DNA from: Planktothrix tepida PCC 9214
GTDB taxonomy: Bacteria; Cyanobacteriota; Cyanobacteriia; Cyanobacteriales; Microcoleaceae
Direction: 5' to 3'
DNA: 64,000 bases
Assembly (NCBI RefSeq): GCF_900009145.1
Contig: NZ_LN889813.1
Coordinates: forward strand, 576,972 to 640,971
In this document: positions 42,184 through 52,108 of the stretch, in pieces
Position numbering within the stretch: position 1 is the stretch's first letter
Layout: each line of letters starts with the position of its first letter
The notes under the pieces: generated by a model
What the model was told of the DNA's origin: nothing
Database searches by the model: none
Seen by the model: only the letters and a program-made list of their open reading frames with translations
Made by a program: the position numbers and the translations under genes

Positions 42184-42525
42184 ATGGATGCTGCCAAGAA
42201 ACTTGAGATTGAATTAGAAAGCATCCTGCTGCAACCGGAATTCGACAGCTACCGTAAAGTTTTCAAGGAAGAGGATTCCGGCGACCAGAAAAAATTCCGG
42301 CGGGCAGGTTCAGCACTTTGTCGGGAGCAACTATTCCTATGGTCACTGCGAGTCATTGAACGAAACCGCTCACCGTTCCTTGGAACTGAACTCGGTCAAA
42401 AGCTGCGGGGATACCTGGAACTAAAAATCTCAAAGGGCAAACACCGGAGCAAGGCTAGGGCTTCTTTAATATCCAAAGTAGCTGAAATGCTATTCGATGC
42501 CCTCCTTAAAGAGATTGTTAAATAA
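42184..42525 (+). CDS. Small hypothetical protein (113 aa)
   Basis: A basic, helical protein beginning MDAAKKLEIELESILL and ending FDALLKEIVK, without membrane segments or Cys motifs. The middle part (SALCREQLFLWSLRVIERNRSPFLGTELGQKL) is Arg/Lys-rich and might bind nucleic acid. A good rho-independent terminator follows 15 bases after the stop, which supports a real gene. I do not recognise the family. It could belong to decayed mobile DNA, given the transposase relic upstream. Confidence 0.55.
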   Translation: MDAAKKLEIELESILLQPEFDSYRKVFKEEDSGDQKKFRRAGSALCREQLFLWSLRVIERNRSPFLGTELGQKLRGYLELKISKGKHRSKARASLISKVAEMLFDALLKEIVK

Positions 42526-42540
42526 TCAATAATAAACCAA

Positions 42541-42569
42541 CACCCTCTGGATTCCACCAGGGGGTTTTT
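42541..42569 (+). terminator. Rho-independent terminator
   Basis: A stem of accctctgg and ccagggggt (with one G-T pair) around a short loop is followed by a run of five T on the plus strand. It stands 15 bases after the stop of the small hypothetical gene. Confidence 0.8.
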
Positions 42570-42814
42570 AATATCCACACAGAAAAACGTCTAAAATGAT
42601 TGAATTAGGTTAATATTGGCACAGTACAGGATTAGAAACCGAACAATATAACGGTTCTGATCACATTAGTGATCAGGTCATAAGACTATCGAACCCTGAG
42701 CAATGCGGTTCGTTCGCTAATTCTTGAACTCTCTTGTTTTGCCTTTTCTACTATTTCGGAATCTAATTTTTTATGTTATTCTAGTTAAAATTAGGCGAAT
42801 AATCGAGAGCCACT

Positions 42815-44764
42815 GTGAGTATTCTAGGGATTAATAAATTTAACAATAAGTGGCTTGATCTATCGGCGATCTTTGCTGTCGTCGTAGCCACAATTCTTGC
42901 GTTGTCTTTAGTTTTAGGAATTTATTATTTAGGTTGGCTACAACCGTTAGAATTAGTTGCCTATGACCAAATGGTACGATTACGCCCGACTTTAATGGCT
43001 GACCCCCGATTAGTGGTCATTGGCATTACTGAAGAAGATATTCAAGCCTTTAACCGTTGGCCCCTTTCCGATGAAGTCATTGCTCGATTATTAGAAAAAT
43101 TATTACAATATCAACCGAAAGTTATTGGTTTAGATTTGTATCGTGATATTCGCTATGAACCCGGACATGAGCAACTTCGCCAACAATTTAAAACCTCTGA
43201 TAATATTATAGCCATTAATAGTTTAGGTTATAGTGAAGCAAAGGGAACCCCTGCACCCCCAAATATTCCTCCTGAACAAGTTGGTTTTAATGATTTATTA
43301 CTTGATCCCGATAATGTAATTCGTCGGAATTTAATGTTTGCCAATACCTCCGATACAACGCTTTATTCTTTTTCCTTAAGATTAGCTCTGCACTATTTAT
43401 TAGCTCAAAACATTACACCCGCTAACAACCCCCAGAATCCGAATGTCATTCAATGGGGAAAAGCGGAATTTTTTCCTTTATCTCATGATTCCGGTGGCTA
43501 TCAAACCATTGATGATCAAGGATATCAAATTCTCTTAAATTATCGTTCTGCCAATGATGGCGCAAAACTAATTAGTCTCACTAAATTTTTATACGGAACA
43601 CTGCCCAAAAATGCGATTAAAGATAAAATTGTGTTAATTGGGACAGTGGCTCCCAGTGGTAAAGATTTATTTGTTACCCCCTTTAGTCCGGCGGAAGAAA
43701 AAGCCCTCAAAATGCCGGGAGTTCTCGTCCATGCTCAAATGGTCAGCCAAATTTTAGATGCGGTTTTAGGGGAGCGACCCTTATTTATTTTTTGGTCATC
43801 TTGGGGGGAATTGTTGTGGATTTGTAGTTGGGGATTAATTGGGGCAACTTTATCTTGGTCAAGTCGTAATGCCTGGATTATTACATTAGGAAATCCCGGT
43901 TTAATCACTGTTTTATGTGGGTTAAGTTTTTTCTTGTTCCTTCATCAGCGTTGGGTTCCAACTACCACTCCCGCTTTAGCGTTTCTTTTTACCAGTGCAA
44001 CCGTTATCGGTTATCGAGCCTTTCAAGCCCAACGTCAACAACAAATTGTGATGAGATTATTAGGACAAAATACCTCGCCGGAAGTGGCTAATGCGTTATG
44101 GAATAGTCGGGATCGTTTATTAGCCGATGGCAAGTTACCTGGTGAAAAATTAATTGCGACTATTCTGTTTAGTGATATTAAAAATTTTAGTACGGTTTCT
44201 GAACAAATGCCCCCCGAAACCTTAATGGAATGGTTAAACGAATATTTATCGGTTTTAACCCAATGTGTACAAGCACATCATGGGATTATTAATAAGTTTA
44301 CTGGGGATGGAATTATGGCAGCCTTTGGGGTTCCCGTAGCTCGGAGAAGCGAAGCTGCGATTGCTCAGGATGCTTATGAAGCAGTCGCCTGTGCATTAGA
44401 AATTGAAGACCGTTTAAAAGAGTTAAATCAAGATTGGAAAAGCCGAAATTTCCCGGAAATTGCCATGCGGATTGGGATTTTTACAGGCCCGATTGTGGCT
44501 GGAAGTTTGGGAGGAAAAGAACGCTTAGAATATGGTTTATTAGGAGATAGTGTTAATATTGCTTCTCGTTTAGAAAGTTGCCAAAAAGATCGACAATCCA
44601 GTCTTTGTCGGATTTTAATTGCGTCCCAAACCTTACAATATATTGACGAGAGTTTTGAAGTGGAATCCTGGGGGCTAATGCCCCTTAAAGGAAAACAAGA
44701 AATGGTGGATATTTATCGAGTGATTGGCTACAAAAAAGCATCTCAATATCCTCCAAAAAATTAA
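42815..44764 (+). CDS. CHASE2-domain adenylate/guanylate cyclase
   Basis: Starting with GTG, the protein has 649 residues. One N-terminal membrane helix (about 15-38) precedes an extracytoplasmic CHASE2 sensor (about 45-330, with DQMVRLRPTLMADPRLVVIGITEEDI). Three closely spaced membrane helices follow (about 332-405), then a class III cyclase domain (about 440-630) with ILFSDIKNFST (first metal Asp), NKFTGDGIMAAFG (second metal Asp), and GLLGDSVNIASRLE. It should make cAMP (or cGMP) in response to an outside signal. The last 4 bases overlap the end of the convergent histidine kinase gene. Confidence 0.93.
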   Translation: MSILGINKFNNKWLDLSAIFAVVVATILALSLVLGIYYLGWLQPLELVAYDQMVRLRPTLMADPRLVVIGITEEDIQAFNRWPLSDEVIARLLEKLLQYQPKVIGLDLYRDIRYEPGHEQLRQQFKTSDNIIAINSLGYSEAKGTPAPPNIPPEQVGFNDLLLDPDNVIRRNLMFANTSDTTLYSFSLRLALHYLLAQNITPANNPQNPNVIQWGKAEFFPLSHDSGGYQTIDDQGYQILLNYRSANDGAKLISLTKFLYGTLPKNAIKDKIVLIGTVAPSGKDLFVTPFSPAEEKALKMPGVLVHAQMVSQILDAVLGERPLFIFWSSWGELLWICSWGLIGATLSWSSRNAWIITLGNPGLITVLCGLSFFLFLHQRWVPTTTPALAFLFTSATVIGYRAFQAQRQQQIVMRLLGQNTSPEVANALWNSRDRLLADGKLPGEKLIATILFSDIKNFSTVSEQMPPETLMEWLNEYLSVLTQCVQAHHGIINKFTGDGIMAAFGVPVARRSEAAIAQDAYEAVACALEIEDRLKELNQDWKSRNFPEIAMRIGIFTGPIVAGSLGGKERLEYGLLGDSVNIASRLESCQKDRQSSLCRILIASQTLQYIDESFEVESWGLMPLKGKQEMVDIYRVIGYKKASQYPPKN

Positions 44765-46524
44765 ACCTTTAAAGAACTGGTAATGGGAAGTTCAACGGTA
44801 AAACAAGTCCCTTCCCCTACCACCGACGAACAATAAATTTTACCTTGATGTTTTTCTTCAATAATTTGACGAGAAATCGATAACCCTAAACCTGTTCCTT
44901 GACCGACGGGTTTTGTCGTAAATAAATGATCAAAAATTTGGTGCATTACATCAGGACTCATACCATTGCCATTATCTTCAACCATAATCATGACTTTTTG
45001 TTGTTGGGGTCTGGCTTCAGTTTTGATTAAAATTTCTGGGTATTTTTGAAGAGAAATGGGAGATTGCTGTTCCGAACTCAGTTCATTTAATACATCAATG
45101 GCATTAGAAATTAAATTCATAAACACTTGATTCAATTGTCCAGGATAACAAAGAATTTGAGGCAAATTTCCATATTCTTTAATGACTTTAATTTCTTGAT
45201 GATTTTCATTAGTTTTCAAACGATGCCGCAGAATCATAAGTGTGCTATCAATACCATCATGAATATCAAAAGCAACTTTACATTGGTGATCTGAACGAGA
45301 AAATGTTCTCAAGCTTTTACTAATTTCAATTAGGCGATTTGTTCCTTCTTTCATTGAAGCAATTAATCGGGGACAATCTTCAATCAGATAGTTTAATTCA
45401 ATATCTTCTTTATGCTGTTCTATTTCAGAATAGGAGGAAAAATCATAGTGTTCATAAATTTTAAGATGAGTCATTAAATCATTAATATACATTTCACAAT
45501 GAACAAGATTACTACTAATAAAACTGACCGGATTATTAATCTCATGGGCAACCCCTGCCACTAAAGCTCCTAAAGCAGACATTTTTTCACTTTGTACCAG
45601 TTGAATTTGTGTTTTTTGTAAATCTTCTAAGGCATTTTTTAATCCTTGCTCTGCTTTTTCTTTTTCTTCAATAATTAGGGATAATTCTGTTTTTTCTGCT
45701 TCACTTTTAATTAATTTATCCTGTAATTCTTTTAAGTCATAAATGTTAGCAAAGGTTTCTGTAGTTTCATAAGCACGAACAATGCCATAACCTAAAATTA
45801 AAAACCCTACACCCGAACACAGATGAGCATACCACCACATCGCATTCCAAGGTAAACTGAAGAGAAAAGCTAAAGATGCTTGAATAAAGAAACTGAGGGC
45901 AAAAAAGTGGGATAAGAGTAAGGGGGAACGAATGGGAATTAAAGGCAACATTCGGATGAAAACAAACAGAAGTATTGCTAAAGAAATTCGTTCTAAAAGT
46001 TTAATATAAATAACCGGAATAGACAGAGGAGAAAAAACGATACTTAATAAAATAATATTGAGAGCAACGATCACCATGAGATGAGGTTGCCATTGGGACG
46101 CTTTAAAACGAAGTGCTACCGGGTCAGGAGGAGCATGAATTTGAGTCATTCCCCAGAGTAAATAACCCGCTAAAATAATTCGAGATGTCGGGCCAAAAAT
46201 CAGAAATATAATCGGGTTGACGGTAGAAGTTCGGGTGAGCATACCATGCCACAAATAAATTATTGCAAATCCTAAAAATGCAAATGACCAATATTTCAGG
46301 GTGGCTACTCCTTGTTTTTGATAGCACCGATAAGCCACAATTCCAACTAAAGTTGATATTAAACAAGCAATCGTAATTGCAACTTCATGAAAAGGAAATA
46401 AAATATATTTGACAGTCGGGTTAGCAATCACTGATAATCCTAAAATACCGAGGGAAGGCAAGAATAATAAACCCGCCCAAACCATTATTTTGTAAAAAGA
46501 TATAAAACTCGATAAATAACTCAT
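44761..46524 (-). CDS. Membrane histidine kinase with 7-8 transmembrane segments
   Basis: A 587-residue protein with about eight hydrophobic helices in the first 255 residues, a coiled-coil linker (about 260-310, rich in Glu/Lys), and a HisKA-type core: SALGALVAGVAHEINNPVSF (phospho-His near 328), an N-box QVFMNLISNAIDVLNE, DNGNGM, and GTGLGLSISRQII. There is no receiver domain. It belongs to the cyanobacterial kinases with HEINNP H-boxes. The input is probably a membrane or small-molecule signal. It is convergent with the cyclase gene and overlaps it by 4 bases. Confidence 0.9.
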   Translation of the reverse strand: MSYLSSFISFYKIMVWAGLLFLPSLGILGLSVIANPTVKYILFPFHEVAITIACLISTLVGIVAYRCYQKQGVATLKYWSFAFLGFAIIYLWHGMLTRTSTVNPIIFLIFGPTSRIILAGYLLWGMTQIHAPPDPVALRFKASQWQPHLMVIVALNIILLSIVFSPLSIPVIYIKLLERISLAILLFVFIRMLPLIPIRSPLLLSHFFALSFFIQASLAFLFSLPWNAMWWYAHLCSGVGFLILGYGIVRAYETTETFANIYDLKELQDKLIKSEAEKTELSLIIEEKEKAEQGLKNALEDLQKTQIQLVQSEKMSALGALVAGVAHEINNPVSFISSNLVHCEMYINDLMTHLKIYEHYDFSSYSEIEQHKEDIELNYLIEDCPRLIASMKEGTNRLIEISKSLRTFSRSDHQCKVAFDIHDGIDSTLMILRHRLKTNENHQEIKVIKEYGNLPQILCYPGQLNQVFMNLISNAIDVLNELSSEQQSPISLQKYPEILIKTEARPQQQKVMIMVEDNGNGMSPDVMHQIFDHLFTTKPVGQGTGLGLSISRQIIEEKHQGKIYCSSVVGEGTCFTVELPITSSLKV

Positions 46525-46729
46525 GAGTTTAGTCAGATTGAAGCATTCTTTACTATTTATTTATATTGTAGTCCTGAATAGACTCAGTAAATGTAAAATA
46601 GTATTGCGAGTTTTTGATTTTTTTTTAATAGAGAAATTGTGCCTTTTTATGGCTGAGATTGATGCTTGTTAATCAGATCGATTCACGATTGACAGGACTC
46701 ATTAATAACTGCCTAGTTACTATTGCCTA

Positions 46730-47980
46730 TTACACGAGTAATCCCGCAATACAAGCGGTCATAAAACAGGCAATGGAACCTGCTATCATGGCTCTCAATC
46801 CTAATCGAGCAACATCCGCTTGTCGTTCAGGAGCGATCGCAGAAATTCCTCCAATTTGTATCGCAATAGAACCAATATTAGAAAACCCACATAAGGCATA
46901 GGTTGAGATAATAATTGCTCGTTCAGAAATCGTGGGAACGGCATTAGCAGAAATTTTTCCTTGAGCAACTTTTACTCCATTTTCAATCAAAACTTTTAAA
47001 TCTAAATAAGCAATAAACTCATTTAAAATTGTCTTTTTTCCTAATAAAATTCCAACTTGCAAACAATCTGACAAAGGAACTCCCATTAACCATGCAACAG
47101 GAGCAAATAAATAAGACAATATCCCTTCTAAGGATAAATTAGGTAAACCGAAAAAACTTCCAAACCCTTGTAAAATCCCATTAATTAATGCTAATAATCC
47201 TAGAAATGCAATTAACATCGCTGCCACATTTAAGGCTAACCTCATACCATCGCTGGCTCCCGTTGCTGCCGCATCAATTCCATTAGCAGAGGTAGGTTTA
47301 ACCTCAATTTTAACGGTTCCTTTGGTCAGAGAAGTTTCTGTTTCAGGATAAAATAGTTTAGAAATTGCTAAAGCTGCGGGAGCCGACATTACAGATGCCG
47401 CTAAAATATGTTGGGCGGGAATTCCAAAGGAAATATACGCCGCCATAACTCCCCCTGCAATCGTGGCAAATCCCCCCGTCATTACCGCATGAAGTTCAGA
47501 GTTTGTCAAGGTCAAAATATAGGGTTTAATTAATAACGGAGCCTCCGTTTGTCCGATGAAAATATTAGCTGAACAAGATAAAGTTTCTGACCCTGATGTT
47601 TTCAAAGTTCCCATCATCACCCCAGCAACAGTTTCTACAACTTTTTGTAAAATTCCATAGTGATAGAGAATTGAAATAAAAGACGAAAAGAAAATAATTG
47701 TTGGCAAAACTTTGAAAGCAATAAAATGATCTTGAAAGGTTTCCCCAAACACAAATTTAGCTCCTTGATCAGAAAAATTAAGAAATTGAGTTACACAATT
47801 ACCCAAAAATTCAAACACGACAAAACCAGGGGTGGTTTTGAGGATGAGAACGGCAAAAATTAACTGTAAAGCAATTCCCCAGAATACCGGACGCCAGCGA
47901 ATGGCTTTTCGATTGACAGAGAAGAGGTAGGAAATTCCGATAAAAACAAATAATCCTAAAAGTGAAATCCCACGTTCCAT
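46730..47980 (-). CDS. nupC: Concentrative nucleoside transporter (NupC/CNT family)
   Basis: The 416-residue membrane protein has the CNT layout: an N-terminal three-helix part (FSVNRKAIRWRPVFWGIALQL), the Nucleos_tra2 gate region (IFFSSFISILYHYGILQ), the core ANIFIGQTEAPLLIKPY (about 138-154), MTGGFATIAGGVMAAYISFG, and the C-terminal TYALCGFSNIGSIAIQIGG. These proteins import nucleosides with Na+ or H+. It is transcribed away from der, with 160 bases between starts. Confidence 0.93.
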   Translation of the reverse strand: MERGISLLGLFVFIGISYLFSVNRKAIRWRPVFWGIALQLIFAVLILKTTPGFVVFEFLGNCVTQFLNFSDQGAKFVFGETFQDHFIAFKVLPTIIFFSSFISILYHYGILQKVVETVAGVMMGTLKTSGSETLSCSANIFIGQTEAPLLIKPYILTLTNSELHAVMTGGFATIAGGVMAAYISFGIPAQHILAASVMSAPAALAISKLFYPETETSLTKGTVKIEVKPTSANGIDAAATGASDGMRLALNVAAMLIAFLGLLALINGILQGFGSFFGLPNLSLEGILSYLFAPVAWLMGVPLSDCLQVGILLGKKTILNEFIAYLDLKVLIENGVKVAQGKISANAVPTISERAIIISTYALCGFSNIGSIAIQIGGISAIAPERQADVARLGLRAMIAGSIACFMTACIAGLLV

Positions 47981-48140
47981 AATTCGCTCATTTTTGTAGA
48001 TTTTTAATGTACAATCAGAGTATTGTGCATTTTTCAGTCAGAATCCAAAATTAACCCTTTGTAAATTACTGTGAACTGAAGCACCCGTAAGGGAACAGCA
48101 ACTGAACTCTTACTCCTAATTACGACTACTGTAACTGTTT

Positions 48141-49505
48141 ATGTCTTTACCTATTGTTGCTATTATTGGTCGTCCTAATGTCGGGAAATCTACCCTAGTC
48201 AACCGTTTAGCAGGAAGTCCCGATGCGATTGTCCATGATGAACCCGGAATTACCCGCGATCGCACCTATCGACGTGCTTTTTGGCAAGATCGAGAATTTA
48301 TAGTGGTCGATACAGGGGGATTAGTCTTTGATGATGATACGGAATTTTTGCCCCTGATTCGAGAACAAGCTCTGACGGCTTTAACTGAAGCCAGCGCCGC
48401 GATTTTTGTCGTTGATGGTCAGATGGGGGTAACGGGAGGCGATGAAGCGATCGCAACTTGGTTGCGCGAACAATCTGTACCCACTTTATTAGCCGTAAAT
48501 AAATGTGAATCTCCTACAACTGGAGTTATTCAAGCTGCACAATTTTGGGAATTAGGATTAGGAGAACCTTATCCAATTTCAGGGATTCATGGATCAGGAA
48601 CCGGAGAATTATTGGATGAGTTAATTCAATATTTACCTGCTATTGATGAAATTGAAGAAGAAAAAGAAATCAAAGTCGCCATTATTGGTCGTCCTAATGT
48701 GGGAAAATCGAGCTTATTAAATGCGTTTTTAGGGGAAAATCGCGCCATTGTTAGCCCGATTTCGGGTACAACACGAGATGCAATTGATACCGTTATTCAA
48801 CGCAATGATAAAACCTATCGATTAATTGATACCGCCGGAATTCGGCGTAAGAAAAATGTCGAATATGGAGCAGAATTTTTTGGAATTAATCGAGCCTTTA
48901 AAGCGATTAATCGCGCCGATGTGGTGTTATTAGTGATTGATGCCATTGATCAAGTTACAGATCAAGATCAAAAATTAGCAGATCGGATTATAGAAGAAGG
49001 TCGTTCTTGTGTCATTGTTGTTAATAAATGGGATGCGGTTGAGAAGGATACCTATACCATTTTAGACTATGAAAAAGAGGTACGGGCTAAACTGTATTTT
49101 ATGGATTGGGCCGAATTAATTTTTATTAGTGCCAAAACCGGTCAACGGGTTGAAAAAATTCTCAATTTAGTCGATACGGCTGCTGAAGGTCATGAACGAC
49201 GAGTCTCAACGGCGGTTATTAATGAAGTCCTTGAAGAAGCGGTAAGTTGGCATTCTCCCCCCGTTACTCGTCAAGGGAAACAAGGGAAAATCTATTATGG
49301 AACCCAAGTGAGTAGTAAACCCCCAACTTTGGTTTTATTTGTCAATGATCCTAAACGATTTAATGACAATTACCGTCGTTATATTGACAGCCAATTCCGC
49401 AAACAATTAGGCTTTAAAGGCACACCCATTCGATTAATTTGGCGTGGCAAATCTGCCAGAGAAGTTGAACGCAATACCGCTAACCGAGCTACCCGCGTTA
49501 AATAA
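48141..49505 (+). CDS. der: Ribosome-assembly GTPase Der (EngA)
   Basis: The 454-residue protein has the two tandem GTPase domains unique to Der. The first starts [18 protein letters not shown] (about 8-25) with DTGG and NKCES; the second starts [18 protein letters not shown] (about 181-198) with DTAGIRRK and NKWDAV. A C-terminal KH-like domain follows ([17 protein letters not shown]). Der acts in maturation of the 50S ribosomal subunit. Length and motifs are normal. Confidence 0.98.
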   Translation: MSLPIVAIIGRPNVGKSTLVNRLAGSPDAIVHDEPGITRDRTYRRAFWQDREFIVVDTGGLVFDDDTEFLPLIREQALTALTEASAAIFVVDGQMGVTGGDEAIATWLREQSVPTLLAVNKCESPTTGVIQAAQFWELGLGEPYPISGIHGSGTGELLDELIQYLPAIDEIEEEKEIKVAIIGRPNVGKSSLLNAFLGENRAIVSPISGTTRDAIDTVIQRNDKTYRLIDTAGIRRKKNVEYGAEFFGINRAFKAINRADVVLLVIDAIDQVTDQDQKLADRIIEEGRSCVIVVNKWDAVEKDTYTILDYEKEVRAKLYFMDWAELIFISAKTGQRVEKILNLVDTAAEGHERRVSTAVINEVLEEAVSWHSPPVTRQGKQGKIYYGTQVSSKPPTLVLFVNDPKRFNDNYRRYIDSQFRKQLGFKGTPIRLIWRGKSAREVERNTANRATRVK

Positions 49506-49540
49506 TTAAGAGTAGGCGGAGTAGGGGGAGTGAGGGATGG

Positions 49541-49620
49541 GATGGAATTTGAACCCACTGTCCAATACGGTATCATCAAAAATCAAAGAAGCATAGCGAA
49601 CTCATAATTTGCGTTCACTG
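49541..49620. pseudogene. tRNA-like fragments beside the CAU tRNA
   Basis: At 49596-49612 the plus strand reads gcgaactcataatttgc, a 16 of 17 match to the anticodon arm of the neighbouring minus-strand tRNA in inverted orientation. At 49549-49567 the minus strand reads a T-arm-like sequence (GTGGGTTCAAATTCCATCC). Neither forms a complete tRNA. They are probably remains of a second tRNA or of a rearrangement. Confidence 0.45.
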
Positions 49621-49646
49621 TGAGAGATTTCAGGATATAACTTAAG

Positions 49647-49719
49647 TGCGCCCTACTGGAATCGAACCAGTCTGAAGGCGAATTATGAGTTCGCTGCCTC
49701 CCCAATCGGCCAAGGGCGC
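49647..49719 (-). tRNA. tRNA with CAU anticodon, probably tRNA-Ile2
   Basis: The 73 bases fold with acceptor stem GCGCCCT/AGGGCGC, D arm TTGGCCGATTGGGGAGGC, anticodon stem GCGAA/TTCGC around CTCATAA (CAT), and T arm CTGGTTCGATTCCAG. The sequence TTGGCCGATTGG...CTCATAATTCGC is closer to plastid trnI-CAU than to the elongator or initiator Met tRNAs, so the C34 is probably changed to lysidine and reads AUA codons. Amino-acid identity is inferred from similarity. Confidence 0.85.
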
Positions 49720-49857
49720 TTCCAATATATAGAATACCATACCCACAGGTAAGATTGTTAATCCGGCTTAAATTTTGAGTCGGCTGTGTAGGTGATAGCA
49801 TATCCTCAAGGCATTAGCCGTTAAAATAGCGAGTTAAATCATATCTAAAATCTTGAG

Positions 49858-50553
49858 ATGGGACTAAATTCAACTGTTGTTCTGACTGTCGTTTTACTGA
49901 CCATGATGTTTGGGGCTGGCTTCACCAGTGCGGTTTGGGGTTATGGTTTGGGTCGTTCTGCGTTAAAAGAAATTACACAACCGGATGTACGCCCCAACAA
50001 CTTAGCCAAAAATAAAAATGGCACCCGCCACGACGGCGTGATCTTACTGCAAGAAAAGGATATCTTGGCAACGGTCAAGAAACGCATGGAAGGGAAAGAT
50101 ACAGAAGTAGCGAGTGCCTCTGGCAAAAATGCCAAGAAGCCAACTTCTGCTCAAGCCCAGAAGCCGAAAACTGAAAACGCCTCCTCAGCATCAGCTAATA
50201 ATAAATCGGTGTTTCCCATTGTTAGCCGTGATGGAGGGGTTAGTTTAGAAGTGATGGAGGCGGCTCGTCAGGGCAATTCTTTAGTTTTAAGTGTTAATTT
50301 AAAAAATGAAAGTCAACAGTCGGTGCGCTTTCTCTATAGTTTTTTAAATGTTACCGATGATAAAGGTCGGGCTTTGAGTGCGAGTGTTGAAGAATTACCG
50401 GGTCAATTACCTCCCAATAGCAAAGTCTATTCAGGAACCGTTACAATTCCGACAGCATTAGTCGAAAATTCTAAAGAATTGACCATGAGTTTAACCGATT
50501 ATCCCGACCAAAAAATGCAGTTACAAATGTCAGGAATTCCAGTGGCTCAATAG
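49858..50553 (+). CDS. Conserved cyanobacterial membrane-anchored protein, unknown function
   Basis: The 231-residue protein starts with one membrane helix (about 6-30, VVLTVVLLTMMFGAGFTSAVWG), followed by a linker rich in Lys, Ala and Ser (about 75-120). The C-terminal part looks like a beta-sandwich (about 125-230, VSLEVMEAARQGNSLVLSV, LPGQLPPNSKVYSGTV), recalling DUF4352-type extracytoplasmic domains. It lies 28 bases before the HlyC/CorC gene and is probably co-transcribed. I recognise no named family. Confidence 0.72.
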   Translation: MGLNSTVVLTVVLLTMMFGAGFTSAVWGYGLGRSALKEITQPDVRPNNLAKNKNGTRHDGVILLQEKDILATVKKRMEGKDTEVASASGKNAKKPTSAQAQKPKTENASSASANNKSVFPIVSRDGGVSLEVMEAARQGNSLVLSVNLKNESQQSVRFLYSFLNVTDDKGRALSASVEELPGQLPPNSKVYSGTVTIPTALVENSKELTMSLTDYPDQKMQLQMSGIPVAQ

Positions 50554-50581
50554 ACTTCTGGATTTTCTGAAAAGGTGATTC

Positions 50582-52021
50582 ATGACTCTGACAACTCAAG
50601 ATGTACTGGGGCGATTGTTCTCAGTGCTATTTTTAATTACAATTAATGCCTTTTTTGTAACCGCCGAATTCTCGATGGTTTCGGTAAGGCGATCGCGAAT
50701 TAATCAACTGGTAGATGAAGGAGATGCTCCAGCAAAAACAGTTCAACAATTGCAACGCCGAATCGATTTATTTCTTTCGACGACTCAGTTAGGAATTACT
50801 CTTTCGAGTTTGGCTTTAGGGTGGATAGGAGAAGCAACAGTCGCAATGACGTTAAAGGATATCCTCACGCCTTTACCTCTACCTGCTGCTTTTCACGATG
50901 CGATCGCTCATTCTTTAGTGTTGCCGATTTTTGCCTTTTTCTTAATTGCTTATTTACAAATTGTTTTAGGAGAATTATATCCCAAGTCTTTAGCATTAGT
51001 TTATCCTGAACAGTTATCTCGGTTTTTAGCTCCTCCAAGTTTAGCGATCGCTCGTTTTTTTAAACCCTTTGTTTGGAGCTTAAATCAATCTACTCGGTGG
51101 TTATTACAACTCTGTGGAATTCAGTTTAGCGGACAACCCTATACACGAGTTACGCCGGAAGAATTGCAATTAATTATTACCACATCCAGTGAATCCATTG
51201 GGTTAGAAGCAGAAGAGCGACAATTATTAAATAATGTCTTTGAGTTTGGGGATGTGGTCGCAGAAGAAATTATGGTTCCTCGTACCAGTATTGTTGCTAT
51301 TCCCAGTCATGCCACATTTCAACTCTTGTTAAATGAAATGACGATTTCTAATCATTCCCGTTATCCGATTATGGGGGAATCTTTAGATGATATTTTGGGA
51401 ACCATTGATTTTCGAGATTTAGCTAAACCCTTAGCGGATGGGGTGTTATCTCAAAATAGTTTAATTACGCCTTGGGTACGCCCAGCGCGATTTATTTCTG
51501 AACAAATACCGTTAAATGAGTTATTATCTTTAATGCAGCGATCGCAATTACAATTAGTAATTGTGGTAGATGAATTTGGCGGGACGGCAGGATTAGTCAC
51601 GATTCAAGATTTAATTGCTGAAATTATTGGCGATCGCTCTGACCCCACAGAAGCAGAAGATATTAGCGTTCAATTTGTTGATGAACAAACCTTTTTAGTT
51701 CAAGCTCAATTAGACTTAGAAGAACTGAATGAACGTTTAGATTTAAACTTACCCTTAACAGAAGAATATCAAACTTTAGGAGGATTTTTAATTTATCAAC
51801 TCCAAAAAATTCCCACCGTCGGTGAAACATTCCGTTATCATGATTTAGAATTTACCGTTCTTTCAACTGATGGCCCTCGTTTAGATCAAATCGAAATTCG
51901 GATTCTCGAACCTGAAACTTTGGATACAATACCAGAAACGATGAGTTTCCCAGAAGTTGAAGAATCTCCCGATCTTGATAATCCTGAAATTTCCGAAAGT
52001 TCCGAAGAAGAATCCCGATGA
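50582..52021 (+). CDS. HlyC/CorC family membrane protein (DUF21-CBS-CorC)
   Basis: A 479-residue protein of the CNNM/CorC group. The N-terminal DUF21 membrane domain (about 10-190; AEFSMVSVRRSRINQLVDEG, LSTTQLGITLSSLALGWIGE) is followed by a CBS pair (about 220-345; EEIMVPRTSIVAI, VIVVDEFGGTAGLVTIQDL) and a CorC_HlyC domain (about 360-440; GFLIYQLQKIPTVGETF). These proteins are involved in Mg2+/Co2+ efflux or homeostasis; the hemolysin name is historical. The C-terminal tail is Glu/Ser-rich. Confidence 0.95.
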   Translation: MTLTTQDVLGRLFSVLFLITINAFFVTAEFSMVSVRRSRINQLVDEGDAPAKTVQQLQRRIDLFLSTTQLGITLSSLALGWIGEATVAMTLKDILTPLPLPAAFHDAIAHSLVLPIFAFFLIAYLQIVLGELYPKSLALVYPEQLSRFLAPPSLAIARFFKPFVWSLNQSTRWLLQLCGIQFSGQPYTRVTPEELQLIITTSSESIGLEAEERQLLNNVFEFGDVVAEEIMVPRTSIVAIPSHATFQLLLNEMTISNHSRYPIMGESLDDILGTIDFRDLAKPLADGVLSQNSLITPWVRPARFISEQIPLNELLSLMQRSQLQLVIVVDEFGGTAGLVTIQDLIAEIIGDRSDPTEAEDISVQFVDEQTFLVQAQLDLEELNERLDLNLPLTEEYQTLGGFLIYQLQKIPTVGETFRYHDLEFTVLSTDGPRLDQIEIRILEPETLDTIPETMSFPEVEESPDLDNPEISESSEEESR

Positions 52022-52108
52022 TTAAGGATAAAAACGCTCTCAATTTATTTTGAGTTACAAGTTCCTATCCATCGAAAATTCCGCTCGGAAAACTTTCTCA
52101 ATCTGCCT

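Noticed and set aside
49583-49801. Minus-strand 72-codon frame over the CAU tRNA.
   Set aside because: It covers the tRNA gene and its flanks and has no protein-like features.
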